Shown here: piece by piece, positions 1 to 10,900 of the stretch | Numbering within the stretch: the first letter of the stretch is position 1 | How the letters are laid out: each line of letters starts with the position of its first letter | Source: Zobellia russellii | GTDB taxonomy: Bacteria > Bacteroidota > Bacteroidia > Flavobacteriales > Flavobacteriaceae | Direction: 5' to 3' | DNA length: 64,000 nucleotides | NCBI RefSeq assembly: GCF_018728565.1 | Contig: NZ_JACSOI010000002.1 | Span: forward strand, 372,001 to 436,000 | Program-made: the position numbers and the translations under genes | Notes under the pieces: model-generated | What the model was told of the DNA's origin: nothing | What the model saw: the letters and a program-made list of their open reading frames with translations, nothing else | The model's database searches: none

Positions 1-615
1 TTCGGCTATTCTTCTCAATGTTTTGTTCACCAAGAACAACATCACCACCAAAAGACCAAAGACGAGCGCCAAAGCACCTAGAACTATTTCATTTGAAATT
101 CCATCGGAAGCACCACCAGAGCCACCAGCAGCTTCACCACCAGCCGCAGCCGCAGGAGCAGCGGTTTTTGGAGGAGCGGCCGTATAAGCCAAAATATTAT
201 CAATATCCTCGTTAGACAAGGTTGGAAACGGAGTCATTGCCGCCTGATTGTACTCAGCATAAATCTTATTAGCATAAGAATCACCTGAAGCGATAAGCCC
301 AGGACTATTCTTAATCCATTGATACAACCAATCACGACTTAAACCTTCGTCATCTGACAATCTAGTCTCTACATTGGCCAGAGCTGGACCTGTCATTTTT
401 CGATTTAAAGAGTGGCAAGCAGCACAATTCTGATTGAACAACGCTTTACCTTTAGCCGGATCTCCCGCAGTATCACCAGATGCAGCAGCTTCGGAAGAAG
501 CCCCATCTTCACTTCCACCATCTTGAGCAGATATAGAAACGGAAAATAAAAGGAAAACAAATAGAGTTAAACCTAAAACCTTAGAAATCGAATGGCGGTA
601 CGGAACCTTTTTCAT
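1..615 (-). CDS. actA: Alternative complex III cytochrome subunit ActA, N-terminal part (truncated by window edge)
   Basis: The ATG is at 615 and the frame stays open for 205 codons to the window edge, so the C-terminus is missing. Residues 1-30 form a signal peptide. A single haem c site, CAACH, lies at 64-68, and Met127 (AAMTPF) is a plausible axial ligand. An Ala/Gly/Pro-rich linker (145-172) leads to a membrane helix at about 177-196. This layout matches the flavobacterial first subunit of the quinol:cytochrome c oxidoreductase (alternative complex III), where a monohaem domain and membrane anchor precede a multihaem part; the multihaem part would lie outside the window. In flavobacteria this operon commonly lies beside a SPOR protein and infB, as here. 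The protein would move electrons from menaquinol towards cytochrome oxidase in the periplasm. Confidence 0.85.
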   Translation of the reverse strand, partial: MKKVPYRHSISKVLGLTLFVFLLFSVSISAQDGGSEDGASSEAAASGDTAGDPAKGKALFNQNCAACHSLNRKMTGPALANVETRLSDDEGLSRDWLYQWIKNSPGLIASGDSYANKIYAEYNQAAMTPFPTLSNEDIDNILAYTAAPPKTAAPAAAAGGEAAGGSGGASDGISNEIVLGALALVFGLLVVMLFLVNKTLRRIAE

Positions 616-701
616 ATGAATCTTATTTCTATCGACATCTTGGCACGATAATTTCATTTATAGAAAACTTGTGTTATTCTTATCAGTGCTAAAATCGAAG
701 G

Positions 702-709
702 CAAAAATA
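702..709 (-). promoter_or_regulatory. actA: -7 box of the complex III operon
   Basis: The minus strand reads TATTTTTG followed by C, an exact match to the Bacteroidota -7 consensus TAnnTTTGY, about 87 nt upstream of the ATG at 615. No clear TTG is seen at the -33 position. Confidence 0.55.
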
Positions 710-808
710 CGTAATAGACTTTATTTTGAAAATGTTAACGGATTGATAATTCCTAATTTATATCTATTCTAAATAATATGTCATCCTTTACAATGCCGAG
801 GAATACGC

Positions 809-816
809 TACTTTTG
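809..816 (+). promoter_or_regulatory. -7 box of the SPOR-protein gene
   Basis: TACTTTTG is an exact TAnnTTTG match, 33 nt before the ATG at 850. It lies inside the longer open frame that begins at 778, which argues that 850 and not 778 is the true start. Confidence 0.5.
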
Positions 817-849
817 TATAAATTATTAAAACCCAATTATTTCACTACA

Positions 850-1221
850 ATGAAGACAATTTTTGCACTCAGTTTCTCCCTTGCGTCTTTAACATTTGGA
901 TATGCCCAACAAGGCCAAATTAACATTGAACAAGACCAAAAAATCACTGATTTAATAGAAATATATAAAACCTCCAACGAAAGTTCGGAATATTACCGCA
1001 TTCAAGTAGGCTTCGGCTCCTATAATAAGGCTCAAAGTATTCAAGCTAACGTTGAGCAAGATTTCCCGGACCTACCCTCAAAAATAGATTTTGATTCACC
1101 TACATACCGAGTAAGAGTAGGAAGATTCCAGAACAAGCTAGACGCCGAACGAAAGTTTAAAGAAGTCCGACAGAAATATCCGGACGCCATGTTATTAAAA
1201 CCAAAAAAATCGACCCGTTAA
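850..1221 (+). CDS. Exported SPOR-domain protein
   Basis: This is a 123-residue protein. The ATG at 850 is preferred to 778 because it gives a clean signal peptide (MKTIFALSF..GYAQ, residues 1-20) and because a -7 promoter box lies between the two. Residues about 47-120 are a SPOR fold: an RIQVGFGSY strand, then a helix, then a YRVRVGRF strand and the ERKF helix. SPOR domains bind denuded peptidoglycan glycan strands, usually at division sites. The gene is convergent with infB and divergent from the complex III operon, an arrangement familiar in flavobacteria. The substrate of this small family is not known; a periplasmic cell-wall-binding role is inferred from the domain alone. Confidence 0.85.
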   Translation: MKTIFALSFSLASLTFGYAQQGQINIEQDQKITDLIEIYKTSNESSEYYRIQVGFGSYNKAQSIQANVEQDFPDLPSKIDFDSPTYRVRVGRFQNKLDAERKFKEVRQKYPDAMLLKPKKSTR

Positions 1222-1236
1222 GGTCGATTTTTTTTT
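1203..1236 (+). terminator. Bidirectional intrinsic terminator between the SPOR gene and infB
   Basis: Perfect stem (AAAAAATCGACC / GGTCGATTTTTT) with a six-base loop that contains the SPOR stop codon. Runs of A and T on the two sides let it work for both converging genes. Confidence 0.85.
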
Positions 1237-1283
1237 GCTCTATACTTTCTCACTTAACAGTGATATGTATATTCTCAAGAAGT

Positions 1284-4151
1284 CTATTTAGATTTTAATT
1301 TCTTCTTAACCTCTACCTCTTTGAAAGCCTCTACAATATCCCCTTCAACTATATCATTATAGTTCTTAAGCTGCAGACCACAATCATACCCTTTGGCCAC
1401 TTCCTTAACATCGTCTTTGAAACGTTTTAAGGATGTCAACTCTCCTGTATAAACAACTACACCATCTCGTATAAGACGTATACCTGCATTACGGAAAATC
1501 TTACCATTGGTTACCATACAACCGGCAATCGTACCAACTTTGGATATCTTAAAGGTCTCTCTAATCTCTGCGGTACCCGTAATCTCTTCTTTGATTTCAG
1601 GAGAAAGCATTCCCTCCATAGCATCCTTAAGATCATTGATCGCATCATAGATAATAGAGTACATTCTAATATCAATTTCTTCCTTCTCCGCAACATCTCT
1701 TGCATTACCCATTGGCCTTACGTTAAAACCAATAATAATAGCATCGGATGCCGAAGCTAACAACACATCGGATTCGGTAATAGCACCAACTCCTTTGTGT
1801 ATAATATTCACTTGAATTTCTTCAGTAGACAATTTTTGGAACGAATCCGTTAAGGCTTCCACAGAACCATCAACATCACCCTTCAAGATAATGTTAAGTT
1901 CCTTAAAGTCACCCAAAGCAATACGTCTTCCGATTTCATCCAACGTAATGTGACGCTGTGTTCTAACAGACTGCTCACGCTGCAATTGCGAACGCTTAGT
2001 AGCTATCTGCTTAGCCTCTCTCTCATCTTCTAACACATGGAATTTATCACCTGCTTGTGGCGCTCCATCCAAACCTAGAATAGAAATTGGCGTGGCCGGA
2101 CCAGCTTTTTGAACACTTTTTCCGCGTTCATCCTGCATAGCCTTAACCTTACCACTATTGGTACCTGCCAATACATAATCCCCAATTTTAAGGGTTCCAC
2201 CTTGTACTAATATGGTAGAAACGTAACCACGTCCCTTATCCAAAAAGGCTTCTACTACAGTACCATTGGCCATCTTATTAGGATTAGCCTTAAGCTCTAA
2301 CAATTCGGCTTCAAGCAATACTTTTTCAAGCAATTCCTTTACACCTTGACCTGTCTTGGCCGAAATATCGTGAGACTGTATCTTACCGCCCCAATCTTCG
2401 ACCAATAAATTCATTTGAGCCAACCCATCCTTAATTTTCTCAGGGTTTGCCGTTGGCCTATCCACTTTATTTATAGCAAAAACAATTGGTACTCCAGCTG
2501 CTTGAGCGTGACTTATTGCTTCTTTTGTTTGAGGCATGATAGCATCATCTGCAGCAATAACAATAACTGCAATATCCGTTACTTGTGCACCCCTTGCTCT
2601 CATCGCGGTAAAGGCTTCGTGACCCGGTGTATCTAAGAAAGTGATTTTCTGACCACCTTCCAAAGTTACACCATACGCACCAATATGCTGCGTAATACCA
2701 CCACTTTCACCTGCAATTACATTAGCTTGTCTAACATAATCCAACAAAGATGTTTTACCGTGATCCACATGCCCCATTACGGTAACAATAGGAGCTCTCG
2801 GTTCTAGATCTTCAGGAGCATCTGCCTCAACTTCTATTGATTCTTCCAGATCAGCAGTAACGAATTCAACTTCGTAACCAAACTCATCTGCAACAATAGA
2901 CAAGGTTTCAGCATCAAGACGTTGGTTCATCGTAACCATAATACCAAGTGACATACAAGCCGAAATAATTTCAGTAGTACCTACACCCATCATGGTAGCA
3001 ACTTCACCTACGGTTACAAACTCCGTAACCTTCAATACTTTGCTCTCTAATTCTTGCTGCTCAAGGTCTTTCTCCGTTTGTTGACGGTGTTGATCCCTCT
3101 TATCCCTTCTATATTTAGCACCTTTTCCTTTCTTAGACTTTCCTTGTAATTTCTCCAAGGTCTCTCTAATCTGTTTTTGTACATCTTCTTCAGTAGGCTC
3201 TACTTTAGGAGCACCGTATCTTGGATTTCCACCGCCACCTTTTCTAGCCGCTGGACCAGTACCGCGCTGTCTTGGAGCATTGCTCTTATTACCGCCGCCA
3301 CTACCAGGACTACTAACTATACGTCTTCTGCGTTTTTTACGATCACCGGCAGCATCACCTGTTTTAGGCTCCTCTTTTTTCTTCTTAGGCTTGTTGAACT
3401 GAGAAAGATCAATTTTAGCCGTAATCTTTGGACCGGTAAGCTTCTTATACTTTGTAGTTAAGACACCATCGTCTTTTTTCTCTTCTGAGTTCTCAGAATC
3501 AGATTCCGCTTTGGTCTCTTCTACTTTTTCAGGAGCTTTTTCTTCTACCTTAGCTTTAGGTTCTTTTGGTGCTTCCGGTTTCTTTTCCTCAAGCTTACCA
3601 ACAATTTTAGGTTTCTGAAGTATAGTCCTAGTTGGTTTCTCTTCAACCTTAGGCTTCTCTTCTTCCTCCTTTTTAGGCTGCTCTACTTCTTTTGGTTTTT
3701 CAACCTCAGCAACAGCCTCTTTTTCAACCTTTTCTTCTTTTTCCTCTACAGGAGCAGGAGTTTCTTTAGGCTTCTTACCGGCATCCAAGTCTATTTTACC
3801 AACTGTTTTGGGACCCTGAAGCTCAACTTTACCTGTCAAAGTTTTTTCTTCTGCCGCAGCTGCACGCTTTTCTCTAGCTAAACGTCGTTCCTCTTGCTCT
3901 TGCTCCAACTGCAATCGCAAAGCCTCTTTTTCCTTACGCTTTTCTTCGCCTACCTCTTTAGAGGCGACTTTTTTGCTTTTATCGGTCTGAAATTCTCCTT
4001 GAAGCACTTCATAAACCTCATCGGAAATCTTTGTAGTAGGTCGCGCATCAATCTCATGCCCTTTAGAGGCAAGGAAATCAACCGCCCTATCCAAAGAAAT
4101 ATTAAACTCTTTGAGGACCTTGTTAAGCCTAATTTTTGCAATGTCTGCCAT
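1284..4151 (-). CDS. infB: Translation initiation factor IF-2
   Basis: IF-2 is the GTPase that places fMet-tRNA on the 30S subunit and promotes subunit joining. The 955 residues start with an IF2_N helical domain (about 1-55). A long Lys/Glu/Pro-rich disordered linker follows (about 55-375), then a second IF2_N-like part (about 375-440). The G domain has GHVDHGKT at 460-467, DTPGH near 506-510 and NKVD at 561-564, and the C-terminal beta-barrel domains follow. Length and charged linker are normal for Bacteroidota. It is the last gene of a rimP-nusA-infB operon, with 120 nt between nusA and infB. Several internal frames opposite it are shadows. Confidence 0.98.
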   Translation of the reverse strand: MADIAKIRLNKVLKEFNISLDRAVDFLASKGHEIDARPTTKISDEVYEVLQGEFQTDKSKKVASKEVGEEKRKEKEALRLQLEQEQEERRLAREKRAAAAEEKTLTGKVELQGPKTVGKIDLDAGKKPKETPAPVEEKEEKVEKEAVAEVEKPKEVEQPKKEEEEKPKVEEKPTRTILQKPKIVGKLEEKKPEAPKEPKAKVEEKAPEKVEETKAESDSENSEEKKDDGVLTTKYKKLTGPKITAKIDLSQFNKPKKKKEEPKTGDAAGDRKKRRRRIVSSPGSGGGNKSNAPRQRGTGPAARKGGGGNPRYGAPKVEPTEEDVQKQIRETLEKLQGKSKKGKGAKYRRDKRDQHRQQTEKDLEQQELESKVLKVTEFVTVGEVATMMGVGTTEIISACMSLGIMVTMNQRLDAETLSIVADEFGYEVEFVTADLEESIEVEADAPEDLEPRAPIVTVMGHVDHGKTSLLDYVRQANVIAGESGGITQHIGAYGVTLEGGQKITFLDTPGHEAFTAMRARGAQVTDIAVIVIAADDAIMPQTKEAISHAQAAGVPIVFAINKVDRPTANPEKIKDGLAQMNLLVEDWGGKIQSHDISAKTGQGVKELLEKVLLEAELLELKANPNKMANGTVVEAFLDKGRGYVSTILVQGGTLKIGDYVLAGTNSGKVKAMQDERGKSVQKAGPATPISILGLDGAPQAGDKFHVLEDEREAKQIATKRSQLQREQSVRTQRHITLDEIGRRIALGDFKELNIILKGDVDGSVEALTDSFQKLSTEEIQVNIIHKGVGAITESDVLLASASDAIIIGFNVRPMGNARDVAEKEEIDIRMYSIIYDAINDLKDAMEGMLSPEIKEEITGTAEIRETFKISKVGTIAGCMVTNGKIFRNAGIRLIRDGVVVYTGELTSLKRFKDDVKEVAKGYDCGLQLKNYNDIVEGDIVEAFKEVEVKKKLKSK

Positions 4152-4203
4152 AAATACTTTCTCCTAATTCTCTTTAATCCTTGCTAATATACAGAACTCA
4201 AAA

Positions 4204-4256
4204 GGGTTTTACATTCCAACACATTAGCAGTATTTTCCGCTAAAGTATTAAAACCC
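4204..4256 (-). other. Nested inverted repeats in the nusA-infB spacer
   Basis: An outer perfect 8-bp repeat (GGGTTTTA 4204-4211 with TAAAACCC 4249-4256) encloses an inner 5-bp repeat (TTAGC 4224-4228 with GCTAA 4239-4243). No T-tract follows on the minus strand, so it does not look like a strong terminator. A processing site or translational control element is possible but only inferred. Confidence 0.4.
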
Positions 4257-4271
4257 ATGACGAGTTCATAG

Positions 4272-5504
4272 CTAATCTTCCAATTCTTCTTTAAGAATAC
4301 GCACAACTTCGGAAATAGTTTCCTCTTCCAAGTCCGTACGTTTCACCAAATCGGCTACATCTTGCTCTAAAATACTACGAGCTGTATCCAATCCTATTTT
4401 CTTGAATTCTTCTATAATCCAAGCATCAATCTCATCTGTAAACTCTGTTAACTCAACATCTTCCTCAACACCTTCTCTAAACACATCAATCTCATAACCA
4501 GTTAATTGCCCTGCCAAACGAATATTATGTCCGCCACGACCAATTGCCTTAGAAACTTCCTCTGGTCTTAAGTAAACCTGCGCCGTCATCTTCTCATCAT
4601 CTAACTTCACAGAAGAAACTCTAGCTGGACTCAATGCTCTCGTCACCATTAATTGTGGGTTAGCCGTCCAATTGATAACATCAATGTTTTCATTGCCCAA
4701 CTCACGAACTATACCGTGAATTCTTGACCCTTTCATACCTACACAGGCACCAACCGGATCAATACGATCATCATACGAATCTACAGCAACCTTTGCTTTC
4801 TCACCAGGAATACGAACCGCCTTTTTAATGGTAATTAGACCATCGTAAACTTCCGGAATTTCTTGGAAAAACAATTGTTCCAAGAATTTAGGGGAGCTTC
4901 TAGACATAATAATAGTAGGCTTACTACCTTTTAGCTCCACACTTTCTATTACCCCACGAACATTATCTCCTTTTCTAAAGAAGTCAGATGGTATCTGTCT
5001 ATCTTTTGGCAAAATAATCTCATTGCCTTCATCATCCAGCAAAATAATTGCCTTGTGACGAATGTGGTGTACCTCTGCGGTGTAAATTTCACCCTCAAGA
5101 TCTTTAAAGTGCTTGTAAATGGTTGTATTGTCGTGCTCGTGAATTTTTGAAATCAAGTTTTGACGAAGCGCCAAGATGGCCCTTCTACCTAAATCTATAA
5201 GCTTTACCTCTTCCGAAACATCTTCACCAACTTCAAAATCCGGCTCAATTTTACGCGCTTCCGAAAGTGATATCTCTTCATTTGGTTCCTCAACCTCACC
5301 ATCTTCAACAACTATACGATTTCTCCAGATTTCCAAATCGCCTTTATCCGGGTTGATAATAATATCAAAATTATCATCGGAACCAAATTTCTTCTTAAGC
5401 GCACTACGGAATACATCTTCCAAAATGGCCATTAGGGTTACCCTATCTATAAATTTGTCGTCTTTAAATTCCGAAAAAGACTCAATCAGTGCAATATTTT
5501 CCAT
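4272..5504 (-). CDS. nusA: Transcription termination/antitermination protein NusA
   Basis: NusA binds RNA polymerase and nascent RNA and modulates pausing, termination and antitermination. The 410 residues contain the NusA N-domain (about 1-125), an S1 RNA-binding domain (about 135-200), and two KH domains: one around GACVGMKGSRI and one with the GXXG loop in KAIGRGGHNIRLAG. An acidic tail (about 345-410) carries a helix-hairpin-helix-like DTARSILEQ segment, as in other Bacteroidota. The gene lies 16 nt after rimP and before infB, the classical operon order. Confidence 0.97.
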   Translation of the reverse strand: MENIALIESFSEFKDDKFIDRVTLMAILEDVFRSALKKKFGSDDNFDIIINPDKGDLEIWRNRIVVEDGEVEEPNEEISLSEARKIEPDFEVGEDVSEEVKLIDLGRRAILALRQNLISKIHEHDNTTIYKHFKDLEGEIYTAEVHHIRHKAIILLDDEGNEIILPKDRQIPSDFFRKGDNVRGVIESVELKGSKPTIIMSRSSPKFLEQLFFQEIPEVYDGLITIKKAVRIPGEKAKVAVDSYDDRIDPVGACVGMKGSRIHGIVRELGNENIDVINWTANPQLMVTRALSPARVSSVKLDDEKMTAQVYLRPEEVSKAIGRGGHNIRLAGQLTGYEIDVFREGVEEDVELTEFTDEIDAWIIEEFKKIGLDTARSILEQDVADLVKRTDLEEETISEVVRILKEELED

Positions 5505-5520
5505 TATGCTACTATTACCT

Positions 5521-5982
5521 TTAAAATTTTAAAATGACTTTTGCTTCTTTTATATCAGAAAAATTGATTAGCTCCTTCTTCTGAACTGTAACTTTCCCTT
5601 TTCCAATGGGTTTGGGTTCCCGTGCTTTCCATTCAAGAACAATACCATCATGGGTAGTTTCGGTTAAATTTCCCTCATAGGTTTCGGCCTCCGTTCGTAC
5701 GGCAAGCTTTCTTCCCACATTTTTATTGTACTGTCTTGGCATTACCAACGGCGATGCCGCCCCAGCAGAAGCGACCTCTAACGAAAAATCATGTTCATCA
5801 CGGTCTATATTATGCTCTATGGCACGACTAATTTTCATACAGTCCTGCACGGTTACGCCTTCATCTCCATCCAAAACCACCTTAATGGTATTGTCTGCAG
5901 ACATCGAAAAATCTATTAAAAACAAAGACCCATCTTCCTCTAGGGCATCTTTTAAAAGGGCTTCGACTTTACTCTTCAACAT
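5521..5982 (-). CDS. rimP: Ribosome maturation factor RimP
   Basis: RimP assists late 30S subunit maturation. The 153-residue protein has the two expected parts: an N-terminal alpha/beta domain with the family motif DCMKISRAIEHNID, then VASAGAASPLVMPRQY (family signature usually VSSPGLDRPL), and a C-terminal SH3-like barrel. The AGAASPL wording differs from the proteobacterial SPGLDRPL and matches flavobacterial forms. It is the first gene of the rimP-nusA-infB operon, with a consensus promoter directly upstream. Confidence 0.93.
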   Translation of the reverse strand: MLKSKVEALLKDALEEDGSLFLIDFSMSADNTIKVVLDGDEGVTVQDCMKISRAIEHNIDRDEHDFSLEVASAGAASPLVMPRQYNKNVGRKLAVRTEAETYEGNLTETTHDGIVLEWKAREPKPIGKGKVTVQKKELINFSDIKEAKVILKF

Positions 5983-6050
5983 AACATTTAGAAATAAAAA
6001 AGAGGACTAAAATGTCCCCTCATGAATACTTTTATATCCTTTCAGTGTTG

Positions 6051-6079
6051 CAAATATACGATTTTTTTGTTTCCCGCAA
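6051..6079 (-). promoter_or_regulatory. Promoter of rimP-nusA-infB
   Basis: On the minus strand, TATATTTG followed by C (6058-6051) is an exact -7 match, with TTG (6079-6077) 18 nt upstream. Both elements fit the flavobacterial consensus, and the predicted start is about 60 nt before the rimP ATG. Confidence 0.75.
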
Positions 6080-6174
6080 TATCCGATTCATTTAAAGAGT
6101 TTTATATCATATCATTTCATCTAAAATTAACGATTTAATAGTACTTTTAAAATATCCCAACCAAATTAACAACC

Positions 6175-7548
6175 ATGGAAATACTCTCTTCTTACAATAT
6201 GATTATTGGTGCTTCTGCCATAGTCATCATCTCTTTCTGGTTTAATGGCATTTCTAAAAAAACCAATATTCCGTCCGTACTTATGCTAATAGTTCTGGGC
6301 GTTGTTTTACAATTTGCCCTGAAATACATTATTGGAACCGAAATAGATTTTGAAAAAAACCTGCGCGGTACCTTAGAAATAATCGGAACGGTAGGACTGA
6401 TCATGATTGTATTAGAAGCCGCCCTAGAGCTTGAACTGAAAAGAGAAAAACTCATACCCATTCTCAAATCCATGGCCATTGCCCTACTCGGGCTTGTAGC
6501 TTCCGCTTGGGTAGCCGCCTTAATTCTTTACCAATTTATAGAAGGTATGACCATGCAGTCTGCCTGGCTGTATGCTACCCCTTTATCTATTTTATCCAGC
6601 GCCATAATCATACCCAGTGTTACCGGTCTTAGAGAGGACAAAAAGGAGTTTCACATTTATGAAAGCACCTTTTCGGACATAATGGGTATCATGATGTTCT
6701 ATTTCCTTACCGGAGGATTGGATCCCGAAACCGATTCTAGCCCCGTTGCTTTTGCCGGTAATATTGTTCTGACCATTGTTATTGCCATTATTGCCAGTTA
6801 CGCCTTGGTTCTGATTTTCCAAAAGATAAAAAGCCAAGCCAAGCAATTTTTATTGATTGCCGTACTGCTACTATTGTACGCTATTGGTAAAAAGATGCAT
6901 TTATCGTCATTGATTATAATCCTCATATTCGGGTTGGTCATTGCAAACGTTAAATTGTTCTTTCCCGGAAAGACGGCTATTTTTCTTGAAAAGGAAAAAA
7001 TGCACCAAATCTATCATGAACTGCACATCATAACCCTAGAAACGGCTTTTGTTGTCCGAACGTTTTTCTTCGTGATTTTTGGAGTTACCATTGTACTTGC
7101 TTCTTTAATGAGCCTAAATGTTGCTATGGTAAGCATTCTAATTATAGCCTCCATTTACGTAATCCGTTTTCTTGTTTTGCGGGTTTTTATCGGTAAAGGC
7201 ATCCTACCACAAGCCTTTATTGCCCCAAGGGGATTGATTACCATACTTCTTTTCTACGCCATTCCTACGGAAGCAGAGGTTGCCGGTTTTGAATCGGGAA
7301 TTCTTTTGTTCGTAATTATTGCCACCAGTCTGGTTATGACCTGGGCCATGATAAAGGACAAAAAGAAAATGGGCACTATGCTAGATGAGATAGACGAAGA
7401 GATTTTGGCACGGAACGAAGCAGAGGACCAACTGAACGAACATAACGAAGAAATGACGGAACAGGAAGCAAGTAATGAAAACCTATATACGGAAGACAAC
7501 TCTCCCGAGCATCCCGAGGATACAGAGCCTGACAATCGCCCCATATAA
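6175..7548 (+). CDS. CPA1-type cation:proton antiporter
   Basis: A 457-residue inner-membrane protein with about 11-12 hydrophobic segments between residues 8 and 390 and a very acidic cytoplasmic tail (about 395-457, rich in Glu, Asp and Asn). The fold and order of segments are those of the Na+/H+ exchanger family. The segment ESTFSDIMG (Glu163, Ser167, Asp168) corresponds to the ion-binding ES..ND motif of CPA1 proteins, but the usual Asn is Ser. It probably exchanges Na+ or K+ for H+, which suits a marine bacterium; the ion cannot be told from sequence. It is monocistronic, with its own downstream terminator. Confidence 0.85.
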   Translation: MEILSSYNMIIGASAIVIISFWFNGISKKTNIPSVLMLIVLGVVLQFALKYIIGTEIDFEKNLRGTLEIIGTVGLIMIVLEAALELELKREKLIPILKSMAIALLGLVASAWVAALILYQFIEGMTMQSAWLYATPLSILSSAIIIPSVTGLREDKKEFHIYESTFSDIMGIMMFYFLTGGLDPETDSSPVAFAGNIVLTIVIAIIASYALVLIFQKIKSQAKQFLLIAVLLLLYAIGKKMHLSSLIIILIFGLVIANVKLFFPGKTAIFLEKEKMHQIYHELHIITLETAFVVRTFFFVIFGVTIVLASLMSLNVAMVSILIIASIYVIRFLVLRVFIGKGILPQAFIAPRGLITILLFYAIPTEAEVAGFESGILLFVIIATSLVMTWAMIKDKKKMGTMLDEIDEEILARNEAEDQLNEHNEEMTEQEASNENLYTEDNSPEHPEDTEPDNRPI

Positions 7549-7561
7549 AAAACTCCAACAA

Positions 7562-7595
7562 AAAAAGCCCGATACTTTTCCGTATAGGGCTTTTT
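7562..7595 (+). terminator. Terminator between the antiporter and tRNA-Gln, both strands
   Basis: The stem AAAAAGCCC.ATAC pairs with GTAT.GGGCTTTTT, with one bulge and a short T/C loop. A-rich and T-rich flanks allow termination of the antiporter on plus and of the tRNA on minus. Confidence 0.8.
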
Positions 7596-7602
7596 AATTC
7601 TG

Positions 7603-7674
7603 TTGGCCTACTAGGACTCGAACCTAGAACGACTGGACCAAAACCAGCTGTGTTGCCAATTACACCATAGGCCA
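7603..7674 (-). tRNA. tRNA-Gln (anticodon UUG)
   Basis: The acceptor stem TGGCCTA/TAGGCCA pairs perfectly over 7 bp. The anticodon loop TTTTGGT gives UUG, and the T-arm GGTTCGAGTCC is standard. The 3' CCA is not encoded, and the discriminator base is A at 7603. Confidence 0.95.
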
Positions 7675-7716
7675 TTACCGTAATTTCTGCCGAAACAAGT
7701 TCAGCATTTGAGCGTG

Positions 7717-7746
7717 CAAATTTAAAACAAAGTTTGGTTTGCACAA
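7717..7746 (-). promoter_or_regulatory. Promoter of tRNA-Gln
   Basis: Minus-strand TAAATTTG followed by C (7724-7717) is an exact -7 box, and TTG (7746-7744) lies 19 nt upstream. The predicted start is some 35 nt before the tRNA. The remaining sequence to 7972 holds no convincing gene. Confidence 0.7.
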
Positions 7747-7972
7747 ACATTTTCTGCTACAATAATTCCAAATCTACACAACTTACAGATTTTCAGCACC
7801 ATAAAATTAATAATTTGATTCATTTTTATACGCTTAACCTCCGCCAACAAGCCTTTGACTACAATTCTTTCTATATTCACCTTACAAATAGCTTGTTAAA
7901 GGTTTATCAAAAATGACCTTCCATATCTATATTAATTAGTAAATTCGCCGCATTGGTTAAACCACGTAGTAC

Positions 7973-10900
7973 ATGTTTTCAAAGAACTTCGAAAAATGGG
8001 ACAATCTTCTAGGATGGTCCGTCTTTTTTATTGCCCTAATTACTTACGCAATAACCGTTGAACCCACGAACAGTTTTTGGGATGCCGGTGAATACATTGC
8101 CACATCTGCAAAACTCCAAGTGGGCCACCCTCCCGGAGCACCACTGCTCCAAATGATCGGGGCCTTTTTTGCCATGTTCGCTTTTGAACCTGACCAAGTG
8201 GCTCGTATGGTAAATTACGTTTCTGGTGTTTCCAGTGCATTTACCATTCTGTTTATGTTTTGGACCATTACCAACCTTACCCAAAAACTCATAAAACAAA
8301 AAGATGATGTTATAACCAACAGCAAGGCTATTGCTATTTTTGGCTCTGGAATTGTTGGTTCCCTTGCTTTTACTTTTTCGGATAGCTTTTGGTTCAATGC
8401 AGTAGAGACCGAGGTATATTCCACAGCAAGTCTCCTAATGGCATTGTTACTTTGGCTTGGCCTAAAGTGGACGGACGACCTTGAAAACCCACGAGGAAAC
8501 AAATGGATCGTGCTTATCTCATTTGTGGTTGGCCTTACTTTTGGGGTTCAGTTCATGGGCTTCTTGGCTATACCGTCAATAGGTTTACTCTACTATTTCA
8601 AAACATACAAAAAAACAACAGTAAAGAACTTTTTGTTGGCCAATATTGCTGTGATTGCAGTATTGATGCTGGTTTACAAATTCTCTTTAACCTATGTTCT
8701 TAAACTTTTTGGTTGGAGCGAAGTATTTTTCATTAACAGTATTGGCCTTCCGTTTAATTCGGGCACCATCATTATGGGGCTCATATTCATTGGCGCGTTC
8801 TATTTTGCGCTTAACTACACTAGAAAGAACAGTTACAAAACGGCCAACACCATTGTTCTATGCTTAATGTTCCTATTTTTAGGTTTCTCTTCATGGATGA
8901 TGCTTCCTATTCGCGCAAATGCAAGAGTGGTCATCAACGAAAACAATCCGGAAGATGCCCGTGCTTTATTGGCCTATTATAACCGTGAGCAGTACCCCGG
9001 TGTTGATAGTCCGTTTTACGGGACGTATTACTCCAACACTTTTGGGGTTGGTGGCGAGGACAAAGACGAAGCACCTAAATACGAAAAGGACGAAAAGCTA
9101 GGGAAATATGTAATCGTAAATTATTACAAAGGCGCCGTACCTGGAGACGACCCTAAACACATAGGGTTCTTACCAAGAATGTGGAGCGGCCAGAACGCAG
9201 AAAACTACATGCGCTATTTCGGGCCCTTGGATTTTAAGATGACACAATCCAACGAGGAGTTGAGAAAAGCGGTTACCCAAGTAAAAGAAGGCTTTGCCAA
9301 TGGCGAAATAGATGCCGAACAATATATTAGTTTCCTAAGAAGGTTTGGCGATTATATTGAGGTTCAACCTCCATCAGTTTGGCAGAACATTAAATACATG
9401 GTACAGTTTCAATTCGGATACATGTACTGGCGTTATTTTATGTGGAATTTCTCCGGAAAGAACAATGATGTTCAGGGCCGTTACAACGGAAACGGAGAAT
9501 GGCTAAGTGGCATTGGGTTAGTTGATAGTCCACGTCTAGGAAGTCAAAGTAATCTTCCGGACGAAGTTAAGAACGACAAGGCCCGAAACACCTATTTCTT
9601 ACTCCCCCTAATTCTAGGTATTGTAGGTATATTGTTTCAAATAAGTAAAAACCCAAAACAGTTCTGGGTACTTTTAATCTTCTTTTTGTTCACAGGTTTG
9701 GCTATTCAGTTTTACACCAATCCATATATTTTTCAACCTCGTGAAAGAGACTACTCCCTTGTAGGTTCGTTCTATATCTTTGGAATATGGATAGGCCTTG
9801 GCGTATACGGACTTTTTGATGAACTCAAGAAATACCTCACCCCTAAAATACTGGCTCCGGCCGTAACCGTCATCTGTCTTTTAGCGGTCCCTACTGTTAT
9901 GGCAGTACAAAACTGGGATGACCATGACCGATCTAATCGGTTTACCGCAAATTCATCGGCAAAAGCCTATCTAGACTCCTGCCAAGAAGATGCAGGGGCC
10001 ATACTCTTTACCATTGGGGATAATGATACCTTCCCGTTATGGTACGCCCAAGAAATAGAAGGCTACCGTACCGATGTTCGTATTGTCTGTACCAGCCTTT
10101 TTGAAACGGATTGGTATATTGACCAAATGAAGAGAAAGGCATACGAAAGTGAAGCCATACCATCACAAATTGCCCATGAGAAGTATCGCTGGGGAACTCG
10201 TGATGTGCTATACTACCAAACCGTAGACCCACTTTTCAACAAGAAAATATCAGAAAGCCGTTGGTCCATTCAAGATTTTATAAAGTGGGTAGATAGTGAC
10301 AACCCACAAACAAAGCTGAAGTACATCCTTGAAAGACAGGAGAATATTGATATAGATGCTTATTCTGAAAGCAGCCAAAATATCGTGTACTACCCTACCA
10401 ACAAATTACGCATACCGGTAAACAAGAAAAACGTCTTGGAAACAGGTCTGGTAAAAGAAAAGGATTCGGCCTTGATCGTAGACTATATTGATATAGACCT
10501 TCCAAAAAGTGCCATTACCAAGAAAAGCATGATGATGTTGGATATTATTGCCAACAATGACTGGAAACGCCCTATCTATTTCTCAGGAGGAAGTTTTGAT
10601 GATGCCGAATTTATTTGGATGAAAGACTATTTGCAATTAGATGGCATGGCGTACAAATTAGTACCCATCAAGACCGAACGCAGAAACTCTTTTGAAATGG
10701 GACGAATTGATTCCGACCTGATGTATGATGTAGTTATGAATTGGGACTGGGGCAACTCTGGAAGCTCGGACATCTACCATGACCCTCAAACCCGTATTCA
10801 AGGCCTGTCTTACCGTAGTAACTTAGCAAGACTTTTAGAACAATTGCTAAAAGAAGACAAAATAGAAAAGGCCAAGGATATTATAGACCTTACTATAAAA

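Noticed and set aside
18-215. Plus-strand frame opposite the complex III cytochrome gene
   Set aside because: The minus strand has a full haem-binding protein with signal peptide; the plus frame is His/Pro/Gln-rich, a shadow of the Ala/Gly linker.
778-849. N-terminal extension of the SPOR gene from ATG 778
   Set aside because: It crosses a consensus -7 box and would hide the signal peptide that begins at 850.
7734-7916. Sixty-residue plus-strand frame between tRNA-Gln and the DUF2723 gene
   Set aside because: Composition (Asn, His, Thr, Phe rich) looks random; it overlaps the tRNA promoter and has no promoter box of its own.
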